Program-made: the position numbers and the translations under genes
NCBI RefSeq assembly: GCF_023074175.1
Contig: NZ_JADPKS010000050.1
Coordinates: forward strand, 39,920 to 103,919
Direction: 5' to 3'
DNA length: 64,000 nt
DNA from: Bradyrhizobium sp. 139
GTDB taxonomy: Bacteria > Pseudomonadota > Alphaproteobacteria > Rhizobiales > Xanthobacteraceae
Part shown: positions 43,319 to 51,672 of the stretch, one piece after another
How the letters are laid out: each line of letters begins with the position of its first letter
Numbering within the stretch: the first letter of the stretch is position 1
Notes under the pieces: model-generated
Databases searched by the model: none
Told to the model about the DNA's origin: nothing
The model's input: only the letters and a program-made list of their open reading frames with translations

Positions 43319-44419
43319 ATGGACACCTCCCCCCTGATTCTTCTCGCCGCGGGCGGCACCGGCGGCCATTTGTTTCCGGCCGAGGCGCTCGGCGTCGAGC
43401 TGATCCGGCGCGGCTTTCGCGTCCGCCTCGTCACGGACGAGCGGGCGCTGCGCTATAGCGGGCTGTTCAACAAGGACATGATCGACGTCGTCCCGAGCGA
43501 GACTGCGCGTGGACGCAATCCGTTCCAGCTGGCCTATGCCGGCCTCTCGCTCGCCGCCGGCACGCTGTCCGCCTACACCCTGATCAGGCGATTGAAGCCG
43601 GTCGCCGTCGTCGGCTTCGGCGGCTATCCGACGCTGCCGCCGCTGGTCGCTGCAAAATTCGCCGGCGTGCCTGGCATCATCCACGAGGCCAATGCGGTGC
43701 TCGGCCGCGCCAACCGGTTTCTGTCGGGTCGCGTCCGCGCCATTGCGACATCGTTACCTGGCGTGCTCGACCGCGATCCGGCGCTGGCTGGCAAGACCAC
43801 GACGGTCGGCACGCCGATGCGTCCGGCCGTCCTCGCTGCGGCCGCTGTGACCTATGCCACGCCTGAAGTGAGCGGGCCGCTGCGCCTGCTCGTCGTCGGC
43901 GGCAGTCAGGGCGCACGCATCATGGCCGACGTCGTGCCGGGTGCGATCGAGCGGCTCGAACCTGCGCTGTGGAGTCGGCTTATCCTGACCCAGCAGGTCC
44001 GCGACGAAGATATGGATCGCGTGCGCGCGGTCTACGACAAGCTCAAGATCAATGCCGAACTCGCGCCGTTCTTCGCGGATCTTCCGGCACGGCTGGCCTC
44101 CAACCATCTGGTGGTGTCGCGCTCCGGCGCCGGCACGGTCGCCGAGCTCGCCGCGATCGGACGGCCCTCGATCCTGGTGCCGCTGCCCGGCTCGATCGAC
44201 CAGGACCAGTTCGCCAATGCCGGCGTGCTGGCCAAGGTCGACGGCGCGGTCCGCATCCCGCAGACCGAGTTCACCTCCGACCGGCTTGCCGCCGAGATCG
44301 CCGCCTTCGCCGCCGAGCCCGCGCGCCTCGCGTCCATGGCGCAGGCCGCCCGCGGCGCCGGCCGGCTCGATGCGGCCGAGCGGCTGGCCGATCTGGTGGT
44401 CAAGGTTGCGGGAATCTGA
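43319..44419 (+). CDS. murG: UDP-GlcNAc:lipid I N-acetylglucosaminyltransferase
   Basis: 366 residues, GT-B fold. 'ILLAAGGTGGHLFPAEAL' is the first glycine-rich loop, 'VVGFGGYPTLPPLVAA' the second, 'LLVVGGSQGARIM' the third, and the donor site shows 'SRSGAGTVAELAAIGRPSILVPLPGSIDQDQFANA'. It converts lipid I to lipid II at the inner face of the membrane. ATG at 43319; family B material follows the gene. Confidence 0.97.
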   Translation: MDTSPLILLAAGGTGGHLFPAEALGVELIRRGFRVRLVTDERALRYSGLFNKDMIDVVPSETARGRNPFQLAYAGLSLAAGTLSAYTLIRRLKPVAVVGFGGYPTLPPLVAAKFAGVPGIIHEANAVLGRANRFLSGRVRAIATSLPGVLDRDPALAGKTTTVGTPMRPAVLAAAAVTYATPEVSGPLRLLVVGGSQGARIMADVVPGAIERLEPALWSRLILTQQVRDEDMDRVRAVYDKLKINAELAPFFADLPARLASNHLVVSRSGAGTVAELAAIGRPSILVPLPGSIDQDQFANAGVLAKVDGAVRIPQTEFTSDRLAAEIAAFAAEPARLASMAQAARGAGRLDAAERLADLVVKVAGI

Positions 44420-44448
44420 CGCGAAACCGGCCAAATTTCCTGCTTTTT

Positions 44449-44607
44449 CCGTCGTGGCCGGGCTTGTCCAACCAAGTCGGATTTATCCGACTTGGTCCTT
44501 TAAAAAGAGACGGCACTCGGTATACCGAGTGCCTGTGCATCCACGTCTTGCAAGAAGTGGTAAGGATTCGTGGATGCCCCGGGACAAGCCCGGGCATGAC
44601 GACGGAA
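44449..44607. repeat. Family B repeat with internal insertion carrying two palindromes
   Basis: Outer halves 'GTCGTGGCCGGGCTTGTCC' and 'CGGGACAAGCCCGGGCATGA' 'C' belong to family B. Between them: a 26-nt stem-loop at 44471-44496 (arms ACCAAGTCGGAT and ATCCGACTTGGT, loop TT) and a perfect 22-nt palindrome at 44512-44533 (GGCACTCGGTA / TACCGAGTGCC). Other family B copies are about 86 nt; this one is about 159. Confidence 0.85.
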
Positions 44608-44621
44608 CGACGGGATAAACC

Positions 44622-46025
44622 ATGAGACTGCCGCGCGAGATCGGACCCATCCACTTCGTCGGGATCGGCGGGATCGGCATGAGCGGCATCGCCGAGGTGC
44701 TGGTCAATCTCGGCTATGCCGTGCAGGGCTCGGACGCCTCCGACAATTACAATATCGATCGTTTGCGCAACAAGGGTGCGAAGGTGTCGGTCGGTCACAG
44801 CAGCGAGAATGTCGACGGCGCTGCGGTCGTCGTGGTGTCTTCCGCGATCAAGCGCGACAATCCGGAACTGATGGTGGCGCGCGAACGGCGCATTCCCGTG
44901 GTGCGCCGCGCCGAGATGCTGGCCGAGCTGATGCGGCTGAAGAGCTGCGTCGCGATCGCCGGCACGCACGGCAAGACCACGACGACCACGATGGTCGCAG
45001 CGCTGCTCGATGCCGGCGGCCTCGATCCCACCGTGATCAACGGCGGCATCATCAACGCCTACGGCTCCAACGCGCGGCTCGGGGCCGGCGACTGGATGGT
45101 GGTGGAAGCCGACGAGAGCGACGGCACGTTTTTGAAGCTGCCGACCGAGGTTGCGATCGTCACCAATGTCGATCCTGAGCATCTCGACCACTTCAAGACC
45201 TTCGAGGCCGTGCAGGACGCGTTCCGAAGCTTCGTCGAGAACCTGCCGTTCTACGGCTTTGCCGTGATGTGCATCGATCATCCCGTGGTGCAGAGCCTGG
45301 TCGGCCAGATCGAGGACCGCCGCATCATCACCTATGGCGAGAATCCGCAGGCCGATGCCCGGCTGGTCGATCTCACCCCGGGCGGCGGCGGCTCGAGATT
45401 CAAAGTCGTGATCCGCGACCGCAAGGCTGGCACCACGCATGAGATCGCCGACCTCGCGCTGCCGATGCCGGGCCGGCACAACGCCTCCAACGCGACGGCG
45501 GCGATTGCAGTCGCGCACATGCTCGGCGTCTCCGGCGACAGGATCCGCAGTGCCCTGGCAGGCTTCGGCGGTGTCAAGCGGCGCTTCACCAAGACCGGCG
45601 AGTGGAACGGCGTCACCATCATCGACGATTACGGTCATCACCCCGTGGAGATCGCGGCCGTGCTGAGAGCGGCCCGCGATTCCTACACTGGCAAGGTGAT
45701 CGCCGTGGTGCAGCCGCATCGCTACACCCGCCTGCAGTCGCTGTTCGAGGAATTTTGCAGCTGCTTCAACGATGCGGATACGGTGATCGTCGCCGACGTC
45801 TATGCCGCAGGCGAAGCGCCGATCAAAGGCATCGATCGTGACCATTTCGTCGCGGGCCTGCGCGCCCACGGCCACCGCGAGGTGATCCCGCTGCCGGCGG
45901 CGTCTGAGCTTGCGGGTATCGTCAAGGGATTGGCACAGTCGGGCGATCTCGTCGTGTGCTTAGGGGCCGGCAACATCACGCAATGGGCGTATGCGCTGCC
46001 CGGCGAACTGAAGGCGCTGGGGTGA
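44622..46025 (+). CDS. murC: UDP-MurNAc:L-alanine ligase
   Basis: 467 residues. N-terminal '[18 protein letters not shown]' (UDP-MurNAc-binding Rossmann), P-loop '[18 protein letters not shown]' near residue 110, '[12 protein letters not shown]', '[12 protein letters not shown]', and the C-terminal 'FSGHHPxx'-type '[17 protein letters not shown]' and '[10 protein letters not shown]'. It attaches L-Ala to UDP-MurNAc, the first stem residue. The stop is 3 nt before the GTG of the GIY-YIG gene. Confidence 0.97.
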   Translation: MRLPREIGPIHFVGIGGIGMSGIAEVLVNLGYAVQGSDASDNYNIDRLRNKGAKVSVGHSSENVDGAAVVVVSSAIKRDNPELMVARERRIPVVRRAEMLAELMRLKSCVAIAGTHGKTTTTTMVAALLDAGGLDPTVINGGIINAYGSNARLGAGDWMVVEADESDGTFLKLPTEVAIVTNVDPEHLDHFKTFEAVQDAFRSFVENLPFYGFAVMCIDHPVVQSLVGQIEDRRIITYGENPQADARLVDLTPGGGGSRFKVVIRDRKAGTTHEIADLALPMPGRHNASNATAAIAVAHMLGVSGDRIRSALAGFGGVKRRFTKTGEWNGVTIIDDYGHHPVEIAAVLRAARDSYTGKVIAVVQPHRYTRLQSLFEEFCSCFNDADTVIVADVYAAGEAPIKGIDRDHFVAGLRAHGHREVIPLPAASELAGIVKGLAQSGDLVVCLGAGNITQWAYALPGELKALG

Positions 46026-46028
46026 GAG

Positions 46029-46892
46029 GTGACGATCGGGATCGAAAAAGAGAATTTAGAATTTCTGACGGCTATCGGTGCCGTCAGAGAAGCTCTGCGA
46101 CTTTCCAAACCTTTCTACGTCTACGTACTCCACCGACCCGACGGCGAACCTTTCTATGTTGGCAAAGGCGTTGCCGATCGGATATTGCAGCATGAATCTG
46201 AAGCAAGAAACACACGTCGATTGACGCATAAACTCAACGTTATTCGTGCCCTTCATCGCAAAGGCGATCTAGTTCACTACCGTTTTGATGGGTTTTTTGA
46301 TGACGAATTGGAAGCTCTCGCTCGCGAACGACACTTGATTCAGAAGATAGGCCGCCATGATCTGAAACTCGGTCCTCTAACTAATCAGACAGACGGTGGA
46401 GAAGGAACTTCGAACCCTTCCGAAGAATCGCGACAAAAAAGACGAGAATCTCTCTGGGGTGACGACGCGCAGGACCCTGAGCGACAGATTGCAAATAGCT
46501 ACTTTAGGAAGCTCGCTTCGGTTCAATCGGTCACGCTGAAGCCAGCTAATACTTTTAGGCGGGCCGCAGCTCTCAGGCGGAATCGAGCCAGCTTTCCCAA
46601 ATCGCCTCGGCAGGCCGCTACCCTCGTAGCTAGCGCAATCGAAAATAGAGTCATGCTCTGTGCCGGTGCGTTGATTCCACGTAGGCTGGCTGTGGATGGG
46701 GCGGAGCTAATCATCGAGAATGGTGTCGGCTGTGACATGCTTTCTAGCGAGATGATTGAATTGACGGACGGGACTCCAACCAGGGAAATTCTAAGGCTGA
46801 CGCCAAGCGGCTTCAACTACATCGTCCAGGAGCTTGGTGCGGACTTCCTTATCGATGCCGGCATACTCTTGCCTGAATTAGAGAAGCGGTAA
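46029..46892 (+). CDS. GIY-YIG (LEM-3/COG3680-like) nuclease-domain protein with NUMOD3-like motif, inserted in dcw
   Basis: 287 residues. A GIY-YIG domain of the LEM-3-like type lies at about residues 28-125: 'FYVYVLHRPDGEPFYVGKG' (27-47 region), Arg51 and His55 of 'RILQHESEAR', Glu100 of 'ALARERHLIQKIG' and 'LTNQTDGGEGTS'. Right after it, 'NPSEESRQKRRESLWG' (129-144) resembles a NUMOD3 DNA-binding motif, which is typical of homing endonucleases. The C-terminal ~90 residues ('IENRVMLCAGALIPRRLA' ... 'LPELEKR') match nothing I know. GC looks markedly lower than in murC and murB. It begins with a GTG 4 nt after the murC stop and ends exactly where murB starts. I infer a free-standing homing-endonuclease-like gene; activity unproven. 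Confidence 0.85.
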   Translation: MTIGIEKENLEFLTAIGAVREALRLSKPFYVYVLHRPDGEPFYVGKGVADRILQHESEARNTRRLTHKLNVIRALHRKGDLVHYRFDGFFDDELEALARERHLIQKIGRHDLKLGPLTNQTDGGEGTSNPSEESRQKRRESLWGDDAQDPERQIANSYFRKLASVQSVTLKPANTFRRAAALRRNRASFPKSPRQAATLVASAIENRVMLCAGALIPRRLAVDGAELIIENGVGCDMLSSEMIELTDGTPTREILRLTPSGFNYIVQELGADFLIDAGILLPELEKR

Positions 46893-47810
46893 ATGAGCTT
46901 TCCCGACATCACGCCCGATCTCAAAGCCGCGCTGCCCGATCTTCGCGGCCGGCTGCTGGCCAACCAGTCGCTCGCCGAGTTCACCTGGTTTCGCGTCGGT
47001 GGTCCCGCGCAGGTGCTGTTCACGCCGGCGGACGAAGACGATCTCGCGTATTTTCTCGCGCATCTCGCTCCTGATATTCCCGTCTATGTCGTCGGCGTCG
47101 GCTCCAACCTGATCGTGCGCGACGGCGGCATTGCGGGCGTGGTGATCCGCCTCGCGCCGCGCGCGTTTGGCGAGTCGAGCGCGAGCGGCGCTGTCGTCAC
47201 CGCTGGAACTGCCGCGCTCGACAAGCGCGTAGCGGAAGTGGCGGCCTCCGCCAATATCGGCGGGCTCGAATTCTACTTCGGCATTCCCGGCACCATCGGC
47301 GGCGCGCTGCGCATGAACGCGGGGGCCAATGGCGGCGAGACCAAGGACGTGCTGATCGAGGCGCGAGGTGTCGGGCGCGACGGCACCAAGCACGTGTTCT
47401 CGAACGCCGACATGAAATTCGTCTACCGCAACAGCGGCGTCGATCCCTCCATCATCTTCACCTCCGCGCGCTTTCGCGGCGAGATCAGCGACACCGATAT
47501 GATCCGCGCGCGCATGGCGGAGGTGCAGACCCATCGCGAGACCGCGCAGCCGATCCGCGAAAAGACCGGCGGCTCGACCTTCAAGAATCCGCCCGGCCAT
47601 TCCGCCTGGAAGCTGGTCGACGCTGCCGGCTGCCGCGGCCTGCGCGTCGGCGGCGCGCAGGTCTCGGAGATGCACTGCAATTTCCTGATCAACACGGGCG
47701 AGGCCACCGCGCACGACATCGAGATGCTGGGCGAGACCGTGCGCGAACGGGTGAAGGCAAATTCCGGAATTGAGCTACACTGGGAAATCAAGCGGATCGG
47801 AGTTTCATGA
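46893..47810 (+). CDS. murB: UDP-N-acetylenolpyruvoylglucosamine reductase
   Basis: 305 residues, FAD-dependent (type I lacking the extra loop). '[24 protein letters not shown]' FAD-binding start, '[22 protein letters not shown]', '[26 protein letters not shown]' and '[26 protein letters not shown]' with the catalytic Ser, ending '[12 protein letters not shown]'. Reduces the enolpyruvyl ether to UDP-MurNAc with NADPH, feeding murC. ATG at 46893 abuts the stop of the GIY-YIG gene. Confidence 0.96.
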   Translation: MSFPDITPDLKAALPDLRGRLLANQSLAEFTWFRVGGPAQVLFTPADEDDLAYFLAHLAPDIPVYVVGVGSNLIVRDGGIAGVVIRLAPRAFGESSASGAVVTAGTAALDKRVAEVAASANIGGLEFYFGIPGTIGGALRMNAGANGGETKDVLIEARGVGRDGTKHVFSNADMKFVYRNSGVDPSIIFTSARFRGEISDTDMIRARMAEVQTHRETAQPIREKTGGSTFKNPPGHSAWKLVDAAGCRGLRVGGAQVSEMHCNFLINTGEATAHDIEMLGETVRERVKANSGIELHWEIKRIGVS

Positions 47811-47814
47811 TCAC

Positions 47815-47856
47815 CGTCATTCCGGGGCTCGCGACTTCGTCGCGCCCCGGAATGAC
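47815..47856. repeat. Dispersed repeat, family C (copy 2)
   Basis: Hairpin 'CGTCATTCCGGGGCTCGCGA' / 'TCGCGCCCCGGAATGACG' between murB and the Ddl gene. Related to 29343-29425. Confidence 0.85.
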
Positions 47857-47877
47857 GAATTGGAGAGATTGCGGACT

Positions 47878-48873
47878 ATGAACATGCGCATCACCATCCT
47901 CTTCGGCGGCTCCAACCGGGAGCGTCTGGTTTCGGTCGCCTCAGCCCAGGCGCTGCATCAGGCGCTGCCCGAGGCCGATCTCTGGTGGTGGGACATCGAG
48001 GACAAGGTGCATGTCGTGCAGTCGAAGCAGCTGCTCGAACACGCCCGTCCGTTCGAGGACGAGTTCAAGCCCGGCACATCAGGCATTGCGCTGGAGCAGG
48101 CGCTCGACCGGGCCAAGGCGGAAGGCCGCGTGCTGGTGCTGGCCCTGCATGGCGGGCGCGCGGAGAACGGCGAATTGCAGGTGATGTGCGAGGCGCGCGG
48201 CGTGCCCTTCACCGGTTCGGGCTCGGCCTCCTCGCATCTCGCCTTCGACAAGATCGCGGCCAAGCATTTCGCCGCGCTCGGCGGCGTGACGCCGCCGGCA
48301 AACGTTGCGCTGGACAAGATCGACGAGGCCTTCGCCGAATACGGCCGGCTGATCGCAAAGCCGACGCGCGACGGCTCAAGCTATGGCCTGATCTTCGTCA
48401 ACGCCAGGCAGGATCTCGTCGCCGTCCGCAATGCGGCGAAGCACGAAGACTATGTGATCGAGCCCTACATCGCAGGTGTCGAGGCAACCTGCGGCGTGCT
48501 GGAGCGGCCGGACGGGTCGATCCTCTCACTACCGCCGATCGAGATCATTCCGGGCGAGGGCAATTTCGATTACGCCGCAAAATATCTCCTGAAGTCGACC
48601 CAGGAGATCTGCCCGGGCCGTTTTTCGCCCGAGATCACCGCGGCGCTGAAGCAGCAGGCGATGCTGGCGCATCGCGCGATGTCCTGCACCGGTTATTCCC
48701 GTTCGGACTTCATCGTCTCCGAGAGGGGCCTGGTCTATCTCGAGACCAACACGCTGCCCGGTCTGACCAAGTCCTCGCTCTACCCCAAGGCGCTGAAAGC
48801 CGAAGGCATCGAATTCGTCGACTTCCTGCGCGGCCTGATCGAGCTCGCCGGGCGGGCGGGCGAAAATAATTAG
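47878..48873 (+). CDS. ddl: D-alanine:D-alanine ligase
   Basis: 331 residues, ATP-grasp enzyme. 'ITILFGGSNRERLVSVASAQAL' at the start, 'LVLALHGGRAENGELQVMCEARG' (a variant of the usual 'HGxxGEDGxxQ' loop), 'FTGSGSASSHLAFDKI', 'LIAKPTRDGSSYGL', 'PGEGNFDYAAKY' and the metal site 'RSDFIVSERGLVYLETNTLPGLT'. Produces the D-Ala-D-Ala used by MurF. The 'RAENG' version of the loop differs from the canonical GEDG, but key residues seem kept. ATG at 47878. Confidence 0.92.
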   Translation: MNMRITILFGGSNRERLVSVASAQALHQALPEADLWWWDIEDKVHVVQSKQLLEHARPFEDEFKPGTSGIALEQALDRAKAEGRVLVLALHGGRAENGELQVMCEARGVPFTGSGSASSHLAFDKIAAKHFAALGGVTPPANVALDKIDEAFAEYGRLIAKPTRDGSSYGLIFVNARQDLVAVRNAAKHEDYVIEPYIAGVEATCGVLERPDGSILSLPPIEIIPGEGNFDYAAKYLLKSTQEICPGRFSPEITAALKQQAMLAHRAMSCTGYSRSDFIVSERGLVYLETNTLPGLTKSSLYPKALKAEGIEFVDFLRGLIELAGRAGENN

Positions 48874-49219
48874 GACTGGTTAACGGCCGAACGGGTGAAA
48901 TGGCCGGTTTTGGAACCCAAAATCGATAAAATGCCGGAAATCGCGGCATAAATGCCTCACAGGCCTGGGCAAAACGCATCCCGCGTTAACGAACTTTACC
49001 TTTTGTTTACCAGGACGTCCGAAGGTTAACGCTGGCGGCGCATATGACGCTTTGGCTGCCGGCGCGTGGGCTGTTGCGGGTGATCTCACCTCCAGCGAAC
49101 GCTTTGAAGGGGAGAGGTTTTCTTCTTCTGAAGACCAGCACCCGGCCCGGCAAGTCCGAGACGTCATGTTCGCCAGGACCCGCGCGATGTCGCGGGCTAA
49201 CTGTTGACGAGCTCGTGCA
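48874..49219 (+). promoter_or_regulatory. 346-nt intergenic, probable ftsQAZ promoter region
   Basis: The largest gap in the cluster before ftsZ. Three GTTAAC hexamers (48879-48884, 48986-48991, 49025-49030) and TTTACC repeats near 48996-49012 resemble CtrA half-sites and AT-rich promoter elements. A frame at 49044-49256 lacks any recognisable product. Confidence 0.45.
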
Positions 49220-50266
49220 ATGGATGGTGCAGGAAGCCTCACCCGGTCGTTTTTGAGATCGCTGAGGCCCCAAGCTGACCTGAAGGCGGCCGCTATCGGA
49301 GCGGTCGTGCTTCTGCGCGAGTGGGTGCAGGACAAGCGCCAGGAAAGACTTCACGGGACGCGCGCTGCCGCCCAAGAAAAGATAAAGGACAAGATCAGGA
49401 CCAAGACCAAGCCCGTCGTCGAGCGCGAGCCGCCGCCGCGCGTGATCGCGCTGGTCGAACGCTATATGCCGCGCCGGGTCGGCATCAGCATGACGGTTCT
49501 GCTGCTGATCGGAAGCTGCGGCTTCGGCATCGTCAGGGGCGGCCATCTTCAGGATTTCATCACGGCGGTCAGCGACACCCGCAACGCGCTGGCCAATTCC
49601 GCCGGCTTTCGCATCACCTCGGTCGTGATTAACGGCCGCAAACAGCTCAGCCAGGACGAGATCCTCGCGGTCGGCGGCGTCAGCGGCCGTTCCTCGCTGC
49701 TGTTCCTCGATGCCGACGCCGTGCGCGACAAGCTCAAGGCCAATCCCTGGATCGCGGATGCGACCGTGCTGAAGCTCTATCCGGGCCGGCTCATGATCGA
49801 CATCACCGAGCGTCAGGCGTTCGCGCTGTGGCAGGAGGCCGGCCGGCTCTCCGTCATCGCCGATGACGGTGCCGTGCTCGAACCCTATGTCTCGCGCCGG
49901 TTCCTGTCGCTGCCGCTCGTGGTCGGCAAGGGCGCCGAGACGCAGGCGCGCGATTTCCTGGCGCTGCTGGCGCGCTATCCGCAGATCAATTCGGTGACCA
50001 AGGCCGCCATCTTCGTCGGCGAGCGCCGCTGGAACCTGAGGCTCAAGGACGGGCTCGACATCCGCCTGCCCGAGCAGGACGTCGGCAACGCGCTTGCGAT
50101 GCTGTCCAGGCTCGACAAGGAGGACAAGCTATTCTCCCGCGACATCGTCGCCGTCGACATGCGCCTGCCGGATCGTCTGGTGGTGCAGCTGTCCGACGAC
50201 GCCGCCAAGGTGCGCGAAGATTTGTTCAAGGACAAGAAGAAGAAAAAGGCCGGGGACGCTGCATGA
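49220..50266 (+). CDS. ftsQ: Cell division protein FtsQ
   Basis: 348 residues. A long basic cytoplasmic region (~90 residues), one membrane helix at about 92-112 ('ISMTVLLLIGSCGFGIV'), a POTRA domain ('FRITSVVINGRKQLSQDEILAVGGVSGRSSLLFLDADAVRDKLKANPWIADATVLKLYPGR' region) and a beta domain. It recruits FtsL/FtsB to the septum in the periplasm. The charged tail ends in a Lys run ('KDKKKKKAGDAA'). Stop overlaps the ftsA start by 4 nt. Confidence 0.93.
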   Translation: MDGAGSLTRSFLRSLRPQADLKAAAIGAVVLLREWVQDKRQERLHGTRAAAQEKIKDKIRTKTKPVVEREPPPRVIALVERYMPRRVGISMTVLLLIGSCGFGIVRGGHLQDFITAVSDTRNALANSAGFRITSVVINGRKQLSQDEILAVGGVSGRSSLLFLDADAVRDKLKANPWIADATVLKLYPGRLMIDITERQAFALWQEAGRLSVIADDGAVLEPYVSRRFLSLPLVVGKGAETQARDFLALLARYPQINSVTKAAIFVGERRWNLRLKDGLDIRLPEQDVGNALAMLSRLDKEDKLFSRDIVAVDMRLPDRLVVQLSDDAAKVREDLFKDKKKKKAGDAA

Positions 50267-51585
50267 CCGGTCTCGATCGCACCCAAACGCCCAAAACGCG
50301 CCAGATGCCGCACAAGCGCGTCGGCCTCGTCGCCTGCCTCGACATCGGCACCAGCAAGATCGCCTGCATGATCGCGCGGCTGAAGCCGTCGGCGCCCAGC
50401 GACGCCTTGCGCGGCCGTACCCATGCGGTGGAATTGATCGGCTACAGCCAGATCCAGTCGCGCGGCATGAAGGCCGGCGCGGTGGTCGATCTCGCCGAAT
50501 GCGAGCAGGCTGTGCGCCAGGCCGTCGGGCTGGCGGAAAAAATGGCCAAGGTGCAGGTCGAGTCCGTGCTGCTGTCGGTCTCCGGCGGCCGGCTTTCCGG
50601 CCAGCTGGTCGAAGCCGCGGCCGATATCCGCGGCGGCGCCGTGACGCCGGCCGATGTCAGCCGCGTCACCTCCACCGGCATGCGCCACGCCACCGGCGAA
50701 GGCCGTACCGTGCTGCACGCGCTGCCGGTCGGCTACACGCTCGACGGCGTCAAGGGCATCCGCGATCCCCGCGGCATGGTCGCGCATCAGTTCGGCGTCG
50801 ACATGAACGTCGTCACCTGCGATGCCACCGTGGCGCGGAACCTGATGCTGGCGGTGGAGCGCTGCCACATCAATGTCGAAGCCATGGCGGCGAGCCCCTA
50901 TGTGGCCGGCCTGTCGGTGCTGACCGACGACGAGGCCGATCTCGGCGCGGCCGTCGTCGAGATGGGCGCGGGCACCACTACGATCGCGGTCTATTCCGGC
51001 GGCCGCTTCGTGCATGCCGCGGGCTTTGCGGTCGGCGGGCAACACATCACGATGGATCTTGCGCGTGGACTCTCCGCGACCATTGCCGATGCCGAGCGAA
51101 TCAAGACGTTATACGGGACCGTCATCACCGGCGGATCGGACTCGCGTGAGCTGATGTCTGTACCGACAGCCGGTGACGAGCAGGATCTGCCGCAGATCGT
51201 CTCCCGCGCCACCATCGCCAACATCGTCAAGCACCGTGCCGAGGAAGTCTTCGAAATGGTCCGGGACAAGCTGAAGGATTCGCCCTTCGCCTCAGAGTCC
51301 AACGGCCGCGTCGTGCTCTCGGGCGGCGCCTCGCAGCTCACCGGCCTCGTTGAACTCGGCACACAGATTCTCGGCCGGCCCGTGCGGGTCGGACGCCCGC
51401 TCGGTTTCGGCCGGCTGCCCAACGAGGCGAAGAACGCCGCGTTCGCGGTGCCGGCCGGGCTTCTCGTCTACCCGCAATATGTTCACCACGAGCATGTCGA
51501 ACCGCGGCATACGCGGCAGCAGGTCAAGACAGGGACGGGCGGCTATTTTGGAAAGGTCGGACGATGGCTACGCGAGGGCTTCTGA
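50263..51585 (+). CDS. ftsA: Cell division protein FtsA
   Basis: 440 residues, actin-like. Phosphate-1 'VACLDIGTSKIACMIARL', the FtsA-specific 1C region, 'AAVVEMGAGTTTIAVYSGG' (phosphate-2), 'VVLSGGASQLTGLVEL' (adenosine motif), and a C-terminal amphipathic helix ('GGYFGKVGRWLREGF') for membrane attachment. It tethers FtsZ filaments to the inner membrane. ftsZ starts 87 nt downstream. Confidence 0.97.
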   Translation: MTGLDRTQTPKTRQMPHKRVGLVACLDIGTSKIACMIARLKPSAPSDALRGRTHAVELIGYSQIQSRGMKAGAVVDLAECEQAVRQAVGLAEKMAKVQVESVLLSVSGGRLSGQLVEAAADIRGGAVTPADVSRVTSTGMRHATGEGRTVLHALPVGYTLDGVKGIRDPRGMVAHQFGVDMNVVTCDATVARNLMLAVERCHINVEAMAASPYVAGLSVLTDDEADLGAAVVEMGAGTTTIAVYSGGRFVHAAGFAVGGQHITMDLARGLSATIADAERIKTLYGTVITGGSDSRELMSVPTAGDEQDLPQIVSRATIANIVKHRAEEVFEMVRDKLKDSPFASESNGRVVLSGGASQLTGLVELGTQILGRPVRVGRPLGFGRLPNEAKNAAFAVPAGLLVYPQYVHHEHVEPRHTRQQVKTGTGGYFGKVGRWLREGF

Positions 51586-51672
51586 TGAACCGGTTCCGCA
51601 ATCTTCGAATTTCACCAACTCCCGCGGCCGCCGGCCGGGGCGAACCCACGCGCGCGTGATCGAGAGGCAAAC

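Noticed and set aside
46029..46892. Group I intron carrying the GIY-YIG gene
   Set aside because: The frame sits between genes and does not interrupt one; there is no flanking non-coding sequence to form an intron core.
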